A DNA stretch of 64,000 nucleotides, taken from NCBI RefSeq assembly GCF_003597395.2, contig NC_133772.1:143968376-144032375 (forward strand), written 5' to 3'. The notes below the pieces were generated by a model. The model was given only the letters and a program-made list of their open reading frames with translations. It searched no databases and had not been told where the DNA came from. Positions 23,991-35,000 of this stretch are shown piece after piece; positions within the stretch are counted from its first letter, which is position 1; each line of letters starts with the position of its first letter. The position numbers and the translations under genes were made by a program. The DNA comes from Chelonoidis abingdonii (lineage: Eukaryota > Chordata > Testudines > Testudinidae).

Positions 23991-25109
23991 TTAAATTAGT
24001 CAAACGCATGTTATTGGGATCAACACAAGAATAAGCGGGTGAAAGTCTATGTTTTCTGAGATGCAGGTCACCAGATGTGGGGTCCAATCAGCTCGTCTTA
24101 CACCTCAAGTGTATCTCAATGCAAAGTACTTACAAAAGGCTAATATAACGGTCTCCTTTGGACTGGACTCAATGAACACTTTGCTGCAGATTTAATATAA
24201 AAGAGTTTGTTTGTTTTAATTGACTTAAACCATCCGTGGCATGGCAAAGAAAAATACCCAAAATCGTAAACAAAACAAGATAGGATTATTATTTCTAAAG
24301 ATAAAAATAACAGCACCTTTATATTCCTAGATACAGAACAAACCAGAGATACAGGACAGTGTCCCTATTTCTTCAGATATCCCGGATTTGTATTAACATC
24401 TTCTTTGAAAGAAACAGTGAAAGCTTTGAGCAAATTGTTGATTATGTTAACTCTGAAACGTGGAAGAACCTTTATCCCATTCAGTACCTAAATATAAAGA
24501 TGCTACTTTTAATTACCACCTCCTGCTCAAATAAAATACAGCTACTGTACACGTAACTGCACTTCCAGATGCAGATGCCAGGTGCAATTCACCAAAACAA
24601 AGACTTCTGCCTTAAACAAATAAAAGTCTATTTAATGGTCTGACTTTGTGGGAAACTATAATCGAGACATCAAACACAGTACTGTATATTTCCAAGGCAC
24701 ACAAAATCATTTAGTTAGCTTAAATTTCCCACAGTAATGTAACCACTCCAAAAAAAAATACACTCCAACAAGATTATCCTGGTCCATACCATTATAGTGT
24801 ATAGAAATGCTAAGTTTATGTTAGAGAGATAAAAGGACTGATTCACCACTGCATTACTCCAGTTTTAGCTGGTGAAGATTAATAACTTAGGGGCAGAATG
24901 TGAATCTCTGACTCTCATGAGTAGTCTCATTCATGGCAGTCAGATTATTGACATTAGTTACTGTCCACCATGGCAGGAGTTTCATAACCTAGGCACTGAA
25001 GGCCTTTGCATTATTTTTGTAAAAGTATTAAAAGCAACATTATTTTAAGTTCTAAGCGCACAAAAACATTGTGGGCTGCACTATTCATGGGTGGACGGAA
25101 GCTCTTGTG
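23991..25109. other. Unique AT-rich sequence
   Basis: Nothing recognised. Confidence 0.45.
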
Positions 25110-25290
25110 AAAAAGGCACTGAACTGGACTCAGGGGAGCAGGATGCAATTCCTGGCATTGCCACAGACCATGTGACCTTAGCCAAATCACTTGATGTCTC
25201 AGTTCCCCATCTGGAAAACAAGGAAAGTAATATTTCCCCCCTTTTGTCTCTCTTTTCCAATGCACCTGGCTCAATGGGGCCCTAATCTCA
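25110..25290 (+). mobile_element. MIR/CORE-type SINE
   Basis: Contains CTGGACTCAGGGGAGCAGG, GCAATTCCTGGCATTGCC, CATGTGACCTTAGCCAAATC and TCTCAGTTCCCCATCTGG. The order is that of MIR. Confidence 0.78.
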
Positions 25291-25355
25291 GTGAGTGCTT
25301 TTACGCAGGACTGCAGTATCAATAAGAATGAGTGGTATAATACTCACTACATTAA

Positions 25356-25654
25356 AGGTATGTCTACACTATCTGCCGGATCGGTGGGCAGCAATCAATC
25401 GAGCAGGGGTCGATTTATCACATCTAGTCTACATGTGATAAATGGATCCCCGAGCACTCTCCCGTCAACTCCTATACTCCACCGCCGTGAGAGGCACAAG
25501 CAGAGTCAACAGGGAAGCAGCAGCAGCAGTCGACTCACCGCGGTGAAGACACCACAGTAAGTTGATCTAAGTACGTCGACTTCACCTACGTGAATAACAT
25601 AGCTGAAGTTGCGTAACTTAGATCGATCCTCCTCCCACCAGTGTAGACCAGGAC
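25356..25654 (-). mobile_element. TCTACAC-ended MITE with hairpin core (299 bp)
   Basis: Ends AGGTATGTCTACACT and AGTGTAGACCAGGAC are inverted, with TAA on both sides (25353-25355, 25655-25657), a TWA duplication typical of Harbinger. Near the right end, TCACCTACGTGAATAACATAGCTGA is a hairpin homologous to the core of the 58.4-kb MITE, which lies in the other orientation. No coding capacity. Confidence 0.83.
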
Positions 25655-25657
25655 TAA

Positions 25658-26344
25658 GTTTGGAGTCACCACCAACACCTCCATAATATTATGCATTACA
25701 GAAAGGCGGGACTGCCCTTAACTAGCATTTTGGATGCAAAACACAAGAAAGCTTTTGTTAAATATTCATTATCATGGCACTCTTCTAAGAAAGGAAAAAA
25801 CTGCAAAATAATTAGTGATCCTTGTATGCAAACCCAAGATGTCAGTGAGATGTGCAATTATAATTTTGCCATGGCACTCAAGGGATATTTAATGAGTTTA
25901 TTTGTTTGAACATTTGCTATTTTCCAAAGCAGATGTCAACACTTCTATTTCATGAAACAAAAAGGTTTTTTTCGTGATTACCTAAATATCTCGGTATTCC
26001 ATATGCTAGGTAGCCAAGTGAGTGCTCTTCTGTAAATTACAGAAATGACTCGAAAAGAAAGATGTGATGTTGAAAACAGCATTTTGCATCAACATCAAAG
26101 ATACCATTCTATTTCAATATGCCAGGGAACAGCAGCTTTGGAAAGACATGCCCAATTGTGGAGAGAAGAACATGAGTTCTATCATTGGCGGGTAAATGTT
26201 ATAATTAATTTTTGTGCTGTAATTTCACATTTGAAGCTCAATTATTCAAAATGGATCCATGCTAAACTAATGCAGCACTATTATCTTCACACCTAAGTGA
26301 AGTCCACCATCTCAGAATAGAGAAACAAAAAGGTGTCATATGCT
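25658..26344. other. Unique AT-rich sequence
   Basis: No supported gene. A splice-flanked 149-bp frame at 26043-26191 is treated as a weak lead in the findings. Confidence 0.4.
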
Positions 26345-26352
26345 ATCTGGAA

Positions 26353-26575
26353 CAGTGGCTCTCAAACTTTTTTACTGGTGACCCCTTTCACATAGCAAGT
26401 CTCTGAGTGCGACCCCTCCTTATAAATTAAACACACTTTTATATATATATATTTAACACCATTATAAATGCTGGAGGCAAAGCGGGGTTTGGGGTGGAGG
26501 TTGACAGCTCGCGACCCCCCATGTAATAACCTTGAGACCCCTGAGGGGTCCTGACCCCCCGTTTTAGAACCCCTG
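26353..26575 (+). mobile_element. hAT MITE (223 bp)
   Basis: The left end CAGTGGCTCTCAAACTTTT and the inverted right end CAGGGGTTCTAAAACGG are hAT-type. The target duplication is ATCTGGAA (26345-26352) against ATCTAGAA (26576-26583), 7 of 8 identical. The body has repeated CGACCCCYC and GAGACCCCTGAGGGG motifs. It is non-coding. Confidence 0.85.
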
Positions 26576-26580
26576 ATCTA

Positions 26581-26672
26581 GAACATAAGAACGGCCATAC
26601 TGAGTCAGACCCATGGTCCAGCTAACCCGGTATCCTGTCTTCCGACAGTGGCTGGTGCCAGATGCTTTAGAG
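26581..26672 (-). mobile_element. CR1 LINE 3' fragment
   Basis: CATAAGAACGGCCATACTGAG and GTATCCTGTCTTCCGACAGTGG match the reversed CR1 tail. It sits directly between two hAT elements. Confidence 0.82.
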
Positions 26673-26905
26673 CAGGGGTGGGCAAACTACGACCTGCATG
26701 CCAGATCCGGCCCCTCAGGGCTTTGGATCTGACCCACGGCGCCGCCAACACCACGTCCCTGCGGACCCCGGGCGGAGGAGCAGAGGGCTCCGTGTGTTGC
26801 CTCCAAGCACTGCCCCCACAGCTCCTATTGGCCGGGAACGGGGACTGCAGCCAATGGGAGCTTCGGGGGAGGTACCTGGAGGCACAGCAAGGGCAGCCTC
26901 AACTC
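26673..26905 (+). mobile_element. hAT element (CAGGGGTGG family), 3'-truncated
   Basis: Begins CAGGGGTGGGCAAACTACG, followed by GCCAGATCCGGCCCCTCAGG and a GC-rich body with a paired CCAAT module (CCTATTGGCC...GCCAATGGGAGC). The right terminal inverted repeat is not found, so the copy is truncated near 26905. Frames through it reflect GC richness, not a gene. Confidence 0.78.
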
Positions 26906-27344
26906 CCTAGCTATAAAACATGGCTAGCAATACTTCATCAGTGTCTGACTGATTAGCTTCCATTCAAAGCAGGCAGCCATATGACTGCCATTAATTCCCT
27001 CCTTCCCTCGCCCACCTTCTCAAACAACCCTTTGAAAAATGTTGTGGCAAATGTAAACGGCTAATTTTGGGTTTTGTGCTCATGCATCTAAATTAGTTTG
27101 TGTGACACCATTGTTTTCCTTTGCTTCCAGTTTTCCCAGACCAAACTAAGACATCTGTTCCCTTGAAATTCTGTAGTCATTTCATGCACTGAAATCCTAA
27201 TTTGCTCTCTAAACATTACCGCCACAGATAGACATCTGGAAAAAACCCCACGACACTCTCTCCATCACCTGCGACGGGTGAGGAGATGGGAACCGAGATG
27301 AGACCGTTTTAGGATGAGTTACGGCTCTGTGATGCTTCATGTAC
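26906..27344. other. Unique sequence
   Basis: Nothing recognised. It may include eroded upstream parts of the Penelope tail that follows. Confidence 0.35.
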
Positions 27345-27349
27345 CTTTC

Positions 27350-27444
27350 CCAGACCTGAAGAAGAAGGTAGCTCAAAAGCTGTCTGTCTCACCAACAGAA
27401 GTTGGTCCAATAAAAGATATCAGCTCACCCACCTTGCCTCTCTT
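27350..27444 (+). mobile_element. Penelope-like element 3' tail
   Basis: CCCAGACCTGAAGAAG, then GCTCAAAAGCTGTCTGTCTC and ACCAACAGAAGTTGGTCCAA, then TAAAAGATATCAGCTCACCC. This is the characteristic 3' tail of vertebrate Penelope-like retroelements. The protein region is absent. Confidence 0.72.
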
Positions 27445-27914
27445 AAGGATCTGAAGTCTGACAGCTGCTGCCGCCTCGTGGATAGCTGAAATATGTTCCC
27501 TCTGGAAACAGTTCCTTCCACATATCATCCCTCAGGACCATCTGGGTTGCAGTTCAAGGATGCTGAGAACATCCAGCTTCACAGCCTGGGCCTGCTCAGT
27601 GCACTCAAGATGGCTTTCACAGTAGCTGATACTGGAGCCCGTGACAGTCCAGGTAAGACAGAGGTAAGGCTAGGGGGGAACATCCAGTGAAAGTTGGCAA
27701 GATGCCACCTGCCTCACTGACTGAAGAGGCGTCCCTGGTTTCTGTTGCCCTGCAGTGACAGAGCTTTTTCCATTTGTGTTCAGCAAGGGCCCTATGACCC
27801 TTCCGGAACGTGGCCCTCACCCTTCTCCCCATCCCACAATTTATACTGCAGTGGCACTTAGAGGTTCCCCCCTCGGCCAGGACTCACGGAGGTAGGTGCT
27901 GTACAGCGATAGGG
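27445..27914. other. Unique sequence
   Basis: No gene seen. Confidence 0.4.
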
Positions 27915-28000
27915 GGCCAGATCCTCAGATGGTGTAAATCAGCATAGCTCCATTGACTTCACTGGAGGTATGTGGAATTACACCAGGCAAGCATCTGGCC
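27915..28000. repeat. 86-bp palindromic repeat (foldback MITE relic)
   Basis: GGCCAGATCCTCAGATGGTGTAA on the left faces TTACACCAGGCAAGCATCTGGCC on the right. Inner arms are GCATAGCTCCATTGA and TCACTGGAGGTATG. The whole unit folds as one hairpin. Confidence 0.75.
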
Positions 28001-29499
28001 GTGAGTGAAAGACCGTCCCTGCCTCACTCACCCCTGGATTTTATGGCTAACAGGCAGCACTTTATCGCCATGCCAATGGAGTTTGGCCCTTTACCTGCAG
28101 GGCAGGTCACGCTAGGGAAATATATCTTTAAAAAGAAAACCTACAGAGCACAAGTTATTCAGCTATCCAACGGGGACCGGCTGGATCCTCTCTTTCACTG
28201 TTTTCAGTACAATGTGGTTCTTGTTTCCTTAGGACACTCCCATCTCCTTGCCTTATGTCTGACTCAGCTGCCTTGAGGAATTCACCTTTTTAGACCCAAA
28301 GGCATGGGGGGAAGGGTAGCAAGCTATTTTGGCCTGTTGGGTATGGTGGGGACATTAGGGTGTTAGCTGTGGGTCATTGGTTAAACCACGAATAAGGCTG
28401 TGACTGGGCACATGTCCTCTTTAAAATGCTTGAGTTTCTTTACTCTATTGCTTTCATTCTCCCATTTGCTGTGGTTGGCTTGGGAACCAATCCCTTCTGG
28501 GTGATTATTGTCTGATTGTATGATTCACCGCCAATGTAGATTCACTCCAACAGCCTTCTCACAGTGACTCAGGCCTCGGAAGACAAGCAATTCCTTTAAC
28601 TTTAGGTATATGCAAAGGGCACCATTTGACTCATCTTTCAGATTGTTTCCTTTAGCAATGGGTTAGGCGATCAATTGGCTGCTTGTGTAGCTGGCTGTTC
28701 GCTTAGTAGCAAGTTCACCTCTCTCCCAGTGCCCAACATGTGCAGACGTGTAAGTTACTATCTGCCTTCTTCGATGTGTACAGTCCTTGGGGGAAATGGA
28801 GATCACACATTGGCGGTTGGCTCAATGTTTTGTACTTTTTGCCCTTATGGTACAAAATCTTTTAAACATCTTTTTATAAGTATTATTGATGCTCATATCT
28901 ACAGGTCATGGGCTGCAGCCATTACTTCTCAGGCTGGTTTGGCTTTGCTGTTTCTGTTTCAGTTACTTCCCCGTGGTTTTTAATCCTTGTCATCATTTCA
29001 GAAATCCATTTAGCTTCAGTGGATGTTCGATTGCTGCATTTCCTCTGCCCCAGCACAGAGTTCCCTTGCTCGGGCTGCTGGGGTCCACAGCATTCAGGCT
29101 GATACACCTGAAGGGCACGAGAGCTCACTGATCTGAGTTAGACTATTTCCAGAACTCTGGATTTTAGTATCTGACTCCCCAGGTGACCGAACATCTTCCA
29201 AACGTTCATCCAGCTCAAATGCACACAAAAGACTCGAGCAAGCTTAATACTGTAGGGCAGCGTGAAATCCACCCCTGCGCACAGGAGAGGCACAAGGCCC
29301 ATGAAACAGTTATGTCCCATGCAAGTCCTATGGCCCACATCCTCAGAGGTACAAGGCACCCAATCAATCAGTGGGCCCCAGGTGCTTAAATACCTGCAAG
29401 GATCTCAGCCCGTGTGACTCCTGTGGTGTAGAGGCCTTGTGCTAGCCTTCTGCACAGGGGTGCGTCAAGTGTGGGTAAATTTATGGCACTGTACACAGA
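28001..29499. other. Unique sequence
   Basis: No gene or repeat recognised. Frames at 28675-29131 lack domains. Confidence 0.4.
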
Positions 29500-30150
29500 A
29501 CCATAACAACGTCCGGCTGGAAGGGACCATGAGAGGTCATGTAGTCCAGCCCCTCTGCGCTAAGGTAGAATCAAGCAATCCTAGATCATACCTGAAAGGT
29601 GTTTGTCCAACCCCAAGGATGGAGATTCCTCGACTTCCCTTGGTAACTTATTCCAGAACTTAATCACCCTTAGAGTTAGAAAGTTTTTTCTAATATCTAA
29701 CTTAAATCTCCCCTGCTGCAGATTAAGCCCATTACGCTTATTCTAACTTCAATGGACAAGGAGAACAATTGATCACTGTCCTCTTTATAAAAGCCCTTAT
29801 TACATTTGAAAATTATGGTCAGGTTCTCTCTCAGTTTTCTTTTCTCAAGACTAAACCTGACCAGATTTTTTAACCTTTCCTCATAGCTCAGGTTTTCCAA
29901 ACCTTTTAGCATTGTCATTGCTGTCCTCTGGACTCTCTCCAGTTTGTCCACATCTTTCCAAAAGGGTGGCATCCAGAATTTGGAAACAGTACTCCAGCTG
30001 AGGTCACACCTGTGCTGCGTCCAACTGGAGAATTACCTTCTGAGTCTTACACCCTACACTCCTGTTAATACAGCACAGAATGGGATTAGCCTGTTTTGCA
30101 GCTACATCACATTGTTCACTCATATTCAATTATTATTGAATAAATAGATA
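29500..30150 (-). mobile_element. CR1 LINE, about 650 bp of 3' end
   Basis: On the plus strand it starts AACGTCCGGCTGGAAGGGACC (reversed CR1 tail). It continues through CAACCCCAAGGATGGAGATTC and TTATTCCAGAACTTAATCACC into the C-terminal coding part of ORF2. It is 5'-truncated near the GATTAGCCTGTTTTGCAGC stretch. The coding remnant is listed separately. Confidence 0.88.
29697..29972 (-). pseudogene. CR1 ORF2 C-terminal remnant
   Basis: The 91-residue frame contains VDKLERVQRTAMTMLKGLEN, then SYEERLKNLVRFSLEKRKLR and IIFKCNKGFYKEDSDQLFS. This is the conserved region after the reverse transcriptase of CR1 elements, just before the 3' untranslated tail. The frame is open on this strand for these residues but ends early, and everything N-terminal is missing or shifted. 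The upstream part of the frame carries WKDVDKLERVQ, as expected. It has no host function that I can see. Confidence 0.87.
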
Positions 30151-30292
30151 ATAGATAGACTGAATAAACAAACACGAATATTGATGAATAGAGAACCCCC
30201 ACTGAAAATGTCATTTCTTTAGGCTCACATGGATGTCAGCTATAGACCCTGTGTGTCTATATCTGTGATTTCCTTTTAATGCATTCCAAACG

Positions 30293-30364
30293 CCAGATAT
30301 TCAGGTGGAATAAATCAGTGTGGCTCTGTTGAGATCAATGGATTTATACAAGCTGATGATCTGG
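30293..30364. repeat. Short palindromic repeat
   Basis: CCAGATATTCA on the left faces AGCTGATGATCTGG on the right. Inner arms are AATAAATCA and GGATTTATA. It is more decayed than the unit at 27.9 kb. Confidence 0.55.
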
Positions 30365-31034
30365 CTGCAAGTGTGTTTCAGTAATTACTGCTGATACTAC
30401 AGACCCTACTGCTCTTCCATCTGGCAAGGTGCTGTATTGATAACTGTAGGCGAAGCAGGTTTGACCAAGACATACACAAGGGTAGTTGTAATACGAGGCT
30501 GATAAGAACTGGTTACTCTTTTTTGCACTAATATCCACATTGCATGTAAGGCAGCACTGCCAAACCCAAACATTCAAAAATCATGAATCAGGCATGAAAA
30601 AAAAAATCATGAGATTGGCTCCAAAATCACGAGTTTTCTAAAAGAAAACATTTCAGGTTGTGGTTTTGGAGCCTTTACGGGTCATGTTTTCAAGCTGTTC
30701 TAGTCATGAGGGCTAGACTAAGCTACAAAAATGAAATGTGAAATCCCTGCACAATATTTTGATTGCAGTACCTGAGGCTTTAAAAAATATTGAGAGACTT
30801 GTGATAAAAAAAGTGATAGTTGTCAATACTGCTAATAAATACCACCACCACCTAACCCTTTGACAATGCTGTTCATCAGCAGATCTCAAAGCATTCTGCA
30901 AAGGAAGTCAGTATCATTCAGGGTTCTTTCAGCGGTATGTTTGTGTAGACATGGTAGGCTATCATTTCAGTGTGTATGAACTTTGAGTCTTTTTCCATGA
31001 TCTAATCATTTAGCTGGGATAAATGCATAACTGC
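30365..31034. other. Unique AT-rich sequence
   Basis: Nothing recognised. Confidence 0.4.
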
Positions 31035-31037
31035 CAA

Positions 31038-31305
31038 GGGCTGGTCTGTACATGGATTTATACCGGAATAGCTATTCTGGAATAATTTATCCCGATTAAC
31101 TCCATGTGTGGACACACTTATTCTGGGATGAGAGTGCCCTGTTCTGGTTTCACTTACTCCATTCAAAGTGAATTAAGTGATACAGGAACAGAGCACTCTT
31201 ATTCCAGACTAAGTATCCGCACATGGAGTTATTCCAGAATAGCTATCACGCTTTAAATTTACTCCCTACCTTCATCTGAATTAACTTTCAAGTGTAGACA
31301 AGCCC
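31038..31305. mobile_element. Foldback MITE, TCTACAC-type ends (268 bp)
   Basis: Ends GGGCTGGTCTGTACA and, inverted, GGGCTTGTCTACACT. The flanks are CAA (31035-31037) and TAA (31306-31308), a 3-bp duplication with one change. Nearly the whole element is an inverted repeat: ATAGCTATTCTGGAATAA near the left pairs with TTATTCCAGAATAGCTAT near the right. Confidence 0.82.
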
Positions 31306-31489
31306 TAAGGGAAAAGTCATTGCCTGACTCATTTAATGGAATGGAATTACACAAAGCACTAGGGACTGGCAGGTGGCTATTTGATCCAACAGGTATTTTC
31401 CAGGTATTTTCCTGTATTATGTGATTTCCATAATTCCATGGTTATAGGATTACTCCACTCAATGTATTTACATGTCCCTGTGATATACA

Positions 31490-31600
31490 TCGAATCATAG
31501 GGTTAGAAGGGGCCGTAAGGGTCTAATCTAACCCTCTGCCAAGATACAGATGATCTCATGATCTCTTCTAGGAATCTATGTGTTTATACCTGGATATAGA
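31490..31600 (-). mobile_element. CR1 LINE 3' fragment
   Basis: ATCGAATCATAGGGTTAGAAG, GGGGCCGTAAGGGTC and TAACCCTCTGCC fit the reversed CR1 terminus. Confidence 0.72.
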
Positions 31601-32164
31601 CAGACCCATCTAAGTTTACCTAAAATGCAGTCCCACTAAAATGCAATTGCACACCATCCGGTATGGTGCATGAGTATCATTGTCATCGACTGGAAGAAAT
31701 TAGATCTGTTCAACTGTTTCCGGTTTTCTAGCTCCCCACAGATGTGTCATGAAAGGAAAATGGAAGCCCCATTACAAGTGACAGCAAAGAGTTATTCTTC
31801 ATTCAACTGGCAGAGGCCTGTGTCTTCATTTTAGGTGGCAAAAGTTATGAGCTATAGTCTTCACGTCAGCAGTTTAGCTGAAAATAGCAGTATTTATGTA
31901 TACACGGTGCCAGGTGTTCTATAAAACTGATGTGCATAACAGAGGGTTCACAATATTGATTCCCAATTTTAAGAGTTTCTGCACAGCATTCACAGACCCC
32001 TTACATTCTCATGCCCGTGCAGTTTCACTGATGACAGAGGCAGTGGGATCACTGGTGGAGACCCCAGAACAGCCTTTTTTAACCCAGGACACCCTCTAAA
32101 TCTGCTCTAAGCAATGACAGGAGACTAAGAGAAAGAAAGTTTAGATGTAACAACTGCCATCCTG

Positions 32165-32290
32165 CGGGACTGAACCCACGATGTGCAGAGCTAAGTGCAT
32201 GAGCATCTAGCGGTTGCCCTAAAGAAGTGAGTTACATGAGCTCACCCAATAGAGGCCTGAGCTCTTCGCTAGGCTCAATCCCTTGGCTGG
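32165..32290 (-). mobile_element. Possible tRNA-derived SINE fragment
   Basis: On the minus strand there is CGTGGGTTCAGTCCCGCAGG, a good RNA polymerase III B-box match (GGTTCAGTCC). Upstream GCTAGATGCTCATGCACTTAG could be a degraded A-box side. No poly(A) or target duplication is seen. Confidence 0.35.
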
Positions 32291-32898
32291 CAGATCTGGT
32301 AGACTCACATTCTATATGGAACAGGCACATAAGGGGACAAAGTGTGTGTTAAAGACACAGCCGTTCCATGCTGGAGGAGAAACACTGGGCCTTCGCCACA
32401 GCAGAACAGAACAGCTGTGCCAGCACTCTCCCATTCTGAAATCATTAGAAGTTCTAAGGCCAGCTATTGCTAGGGGAGAAGTACTAACAACAGGAGAGTT
32501 TGCTGGGAATTATTCCCGCTCTATTCGGTTTGGAGGGGAGGAGAACTCTCGCTAAAAAAAACGAGGTTGAACTGTAAAGGGTAGTGTGAAACAGACACAT
32601 CATTTAGCTAGACAAGTGAGCTCCCTGTGCAAACTCAATGGAAGTATGTTTCTCAGATTCTGCTCCGCAATCTGAACTATTTTCCTGTGAAGTTTTGAAT
32701 ATATTCTTTATTTAGCGCTTATGTAACAGGATGGTTATTTTAACGTTAAATCTCCCGAGCTTCTCAGTCATGTACTCCACACTGTATGAAGGAACAATGT
32801 GACTTAAAATAATCCCCAATTTGACTTCTTTTTCCTTGCTCTCTCTCCCCGGAGATTTTTAAAAAGGACTCTTCAGAACTGATTTACCTGAAACACGT

Positions 32899-32957
32899 AC
32901 AGTTAAGAACTCTAGCATCTGTATCGTTAAGAACTCTATAGTTAAGAACTCTAGTGA
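32899..32957. repeat. Short tandem repeat of GTTAAGAACTCTAG
   Basis: Three occurrences of GTTAAGAACTCTA within 60 bases, the first two separated by a CATCTGTATC spacer. Confidence 0.7.
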
Positions 32958-34551
32958 GCAATTTCATTCATGTGCTATAAAAAGCTAATGCACTGAACTG
33001 TTTCAACTTTCACCGCGGCTGTTCGCTTAAGCAGCATGCTATCACTCTTCACGTTTTCATTTAATTGACATGAAATGGAAGATGATAAAAGGGAGCGGTT
33101 GCACTGAAATATAAAAGGCCTTTATGATAATGATTTATCCCAATTGAGAATACAGAGCCCAATTTGGGAAGAATGGAAGATTTGATAGACAGAAGGACAA
33201 TCTCATATATCCTGGTTCAGAACTGTGTGTGATAAAAAGAGGACCCAAGTCCACTTGAAATAAAGCCTATTTCTAAAAGTTTTCCTTTGAAGAGAAATCA
33301 GAAGCCTGTCTCTCAGAAACCCCCTTTAATAAGCATGCAGTCCCATTCAGGCAACGGATATCAGATGTTATGTAAAACCATTTAGAAGACTAGAGGCTAG
33401 ATAAATATTTCAGACTCTAAACAGAGATCAGGCAGCAAACCAGGCGGTGAGAGCTCTCCCTTCTTCATGCAGAACTGAACTCCATCTTGGGAAACATCTT
33501 CATCCACTGTTCAGCTTGTTGCATTATCTGAGACTGCACTTATGCAACAGCCCAGTATGTGGAGCTCCTTCTGGTTTGTGAAGGAAAAGTCCCTGAAGAT
33601 TAGCACTACTCATTCCTTCTTCTCTCACTATGACATGTATGAAAAAAAAATGTAACCCAGCATATAACTAAAATAGCCTCAAGAGTCAAGGTGATCTATT
33701 AAAACAACAAACAAAAGAACTCAACAACTTCTTTTTGCAGGTGTCAGGTTTAGTTGTGATCTATCCGTGAGGCTTACGCTCTCTCTGACACTGACACACA
33801 CACACACACTAGTCTGCTGCTGTTCTGGGATTTTTCATCCCTTGCATTACAAGACACGTTTCTACCTCCTCAGTCACAAACCTGCTCATTTTGAGAAGTC
33901 AGAACCACTGAGTAGGGGCTCTTTTAGGCTTGGAAGATTCATCTTTGCCAGAAGGAAACCACATAGCAATCTTCAGCCTTTGGTTCCTCCTGTGGCCTGA
34001 GCCTCTGTCTGCTGTTAAACTGAGCTTGCTTTGCCAGGCTCCAGCGCCCAACTAAAAGAAGGTTAATGTCAGTGCACTGTCAGCACAGAAAACCTTCAGA
34101 CGTGCTGGTGCAAATTATTCACAGGAGAATTCAAAACCAATGGCAGTGTATCGGAGACAGTAATCGACTTCCTTGCACTCCATAATAGAGTATGCACAGA
34201 TGCTACATTTTACAATTCCTCTGCTTTGAAAAGGTCAGTTTTAATAAATGCTGTGCCATAAATGCTGTAGACTCGGCTGAAAACAAACACTTGTGCCAGC
34301 GAGGGGGTTAGAAGGAATATTTGTAACTATATCAGGGCAGGAACCAATCCTTGACCAAGGGAATTGGGAGGAAAAAACCATGACCAGGCTTATTCCATAA
34401 TGACCCACTTGAATTTTTCTTGACCCTTCCCTGAAACAGTAGGTGTGGCCCTGTTAGAGACAGGACACTGGCCAATACAGACCTCAAGGCTCCCTTAAGT
34501 TTGGCAGACCCAGTGCTGTTGTTTCTCCTCCTCATTCTGTTTTTTCCAGTT

Positions 34552-35000
34552 AAAATACCATGACTAAGGCTCCGTGTTTGTCATGGAGGTCACAGAAGTC
34601 ACGGATTCCATGACTTTCTGTGACCTCCGTGACTTCTGCAGCAACAAATGCAGCTGGCCTCGGAGCCACCTTTGCAGCTCGGGCAGCCCTTGGGCCAGTT
34701 GCACCAGCTGCTGCTGGGGCAGTCTCAGGCTCCCCGCTCTCCAGCAGCAGTAGTTTGGGGGAGGCTCAGGGCTCGGGATTGGGATGCAGGGCGGGTTTAC
34801 CAGGGGGCTCCCCAGAGGGACAGGAACTCCAATCCCTCAGCTCTTAGCTCCACGTGCTGCCCCCGCCCGCAGGCGCCACCCCCGGAGCTCCCATTGGCTA
34901 CGGTTCCCAGCCAATGGGAGCTGCAGAACCGGGGCTTTGGGCAGAGCGGAGGTAGCACGGACCTGGAGGTTGCCAATTCTCAGCCTCGCCAACCCCAGTC
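34552..35000 (+). mobile_element. GC-rich repeat with GTCAC hairpin head, copy 2
   Basis: Same layout as 16.3-16.9 kb: a GTCATGGAGGTCACAGAAGTC / GTGACCTCCGTGACTTC hairpin, then GGGCAGCCCTTGGGCC, CTGGGGCAGTCTCAGG, GGGGGAGGCTCAGGGCT and the CCAAT module (CCATTGGCTACGG...GCCAATGGGAGC). The 3' end differs from copy 1 after about 34990. ATACCATGACTAAGGC just before the hairpin may be the element's left edge. Confidence 0.7.

Larger units (their letters stand above)
31601..34551. other. Mostly unique AT-rich sequence
   Basis: No gene seen. It contains a possible tRNA-SINE piece (32165-32290), a small tandem array (32899-32957) and a short (AC)n run at 33794-33809. Confidence 0.4.

Noticed and set aside
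33794..33809. (AC)n microsatellite
   Set aside because: Only about eight units. Ordinary low-complexity sequence, mentioned but not of interest.
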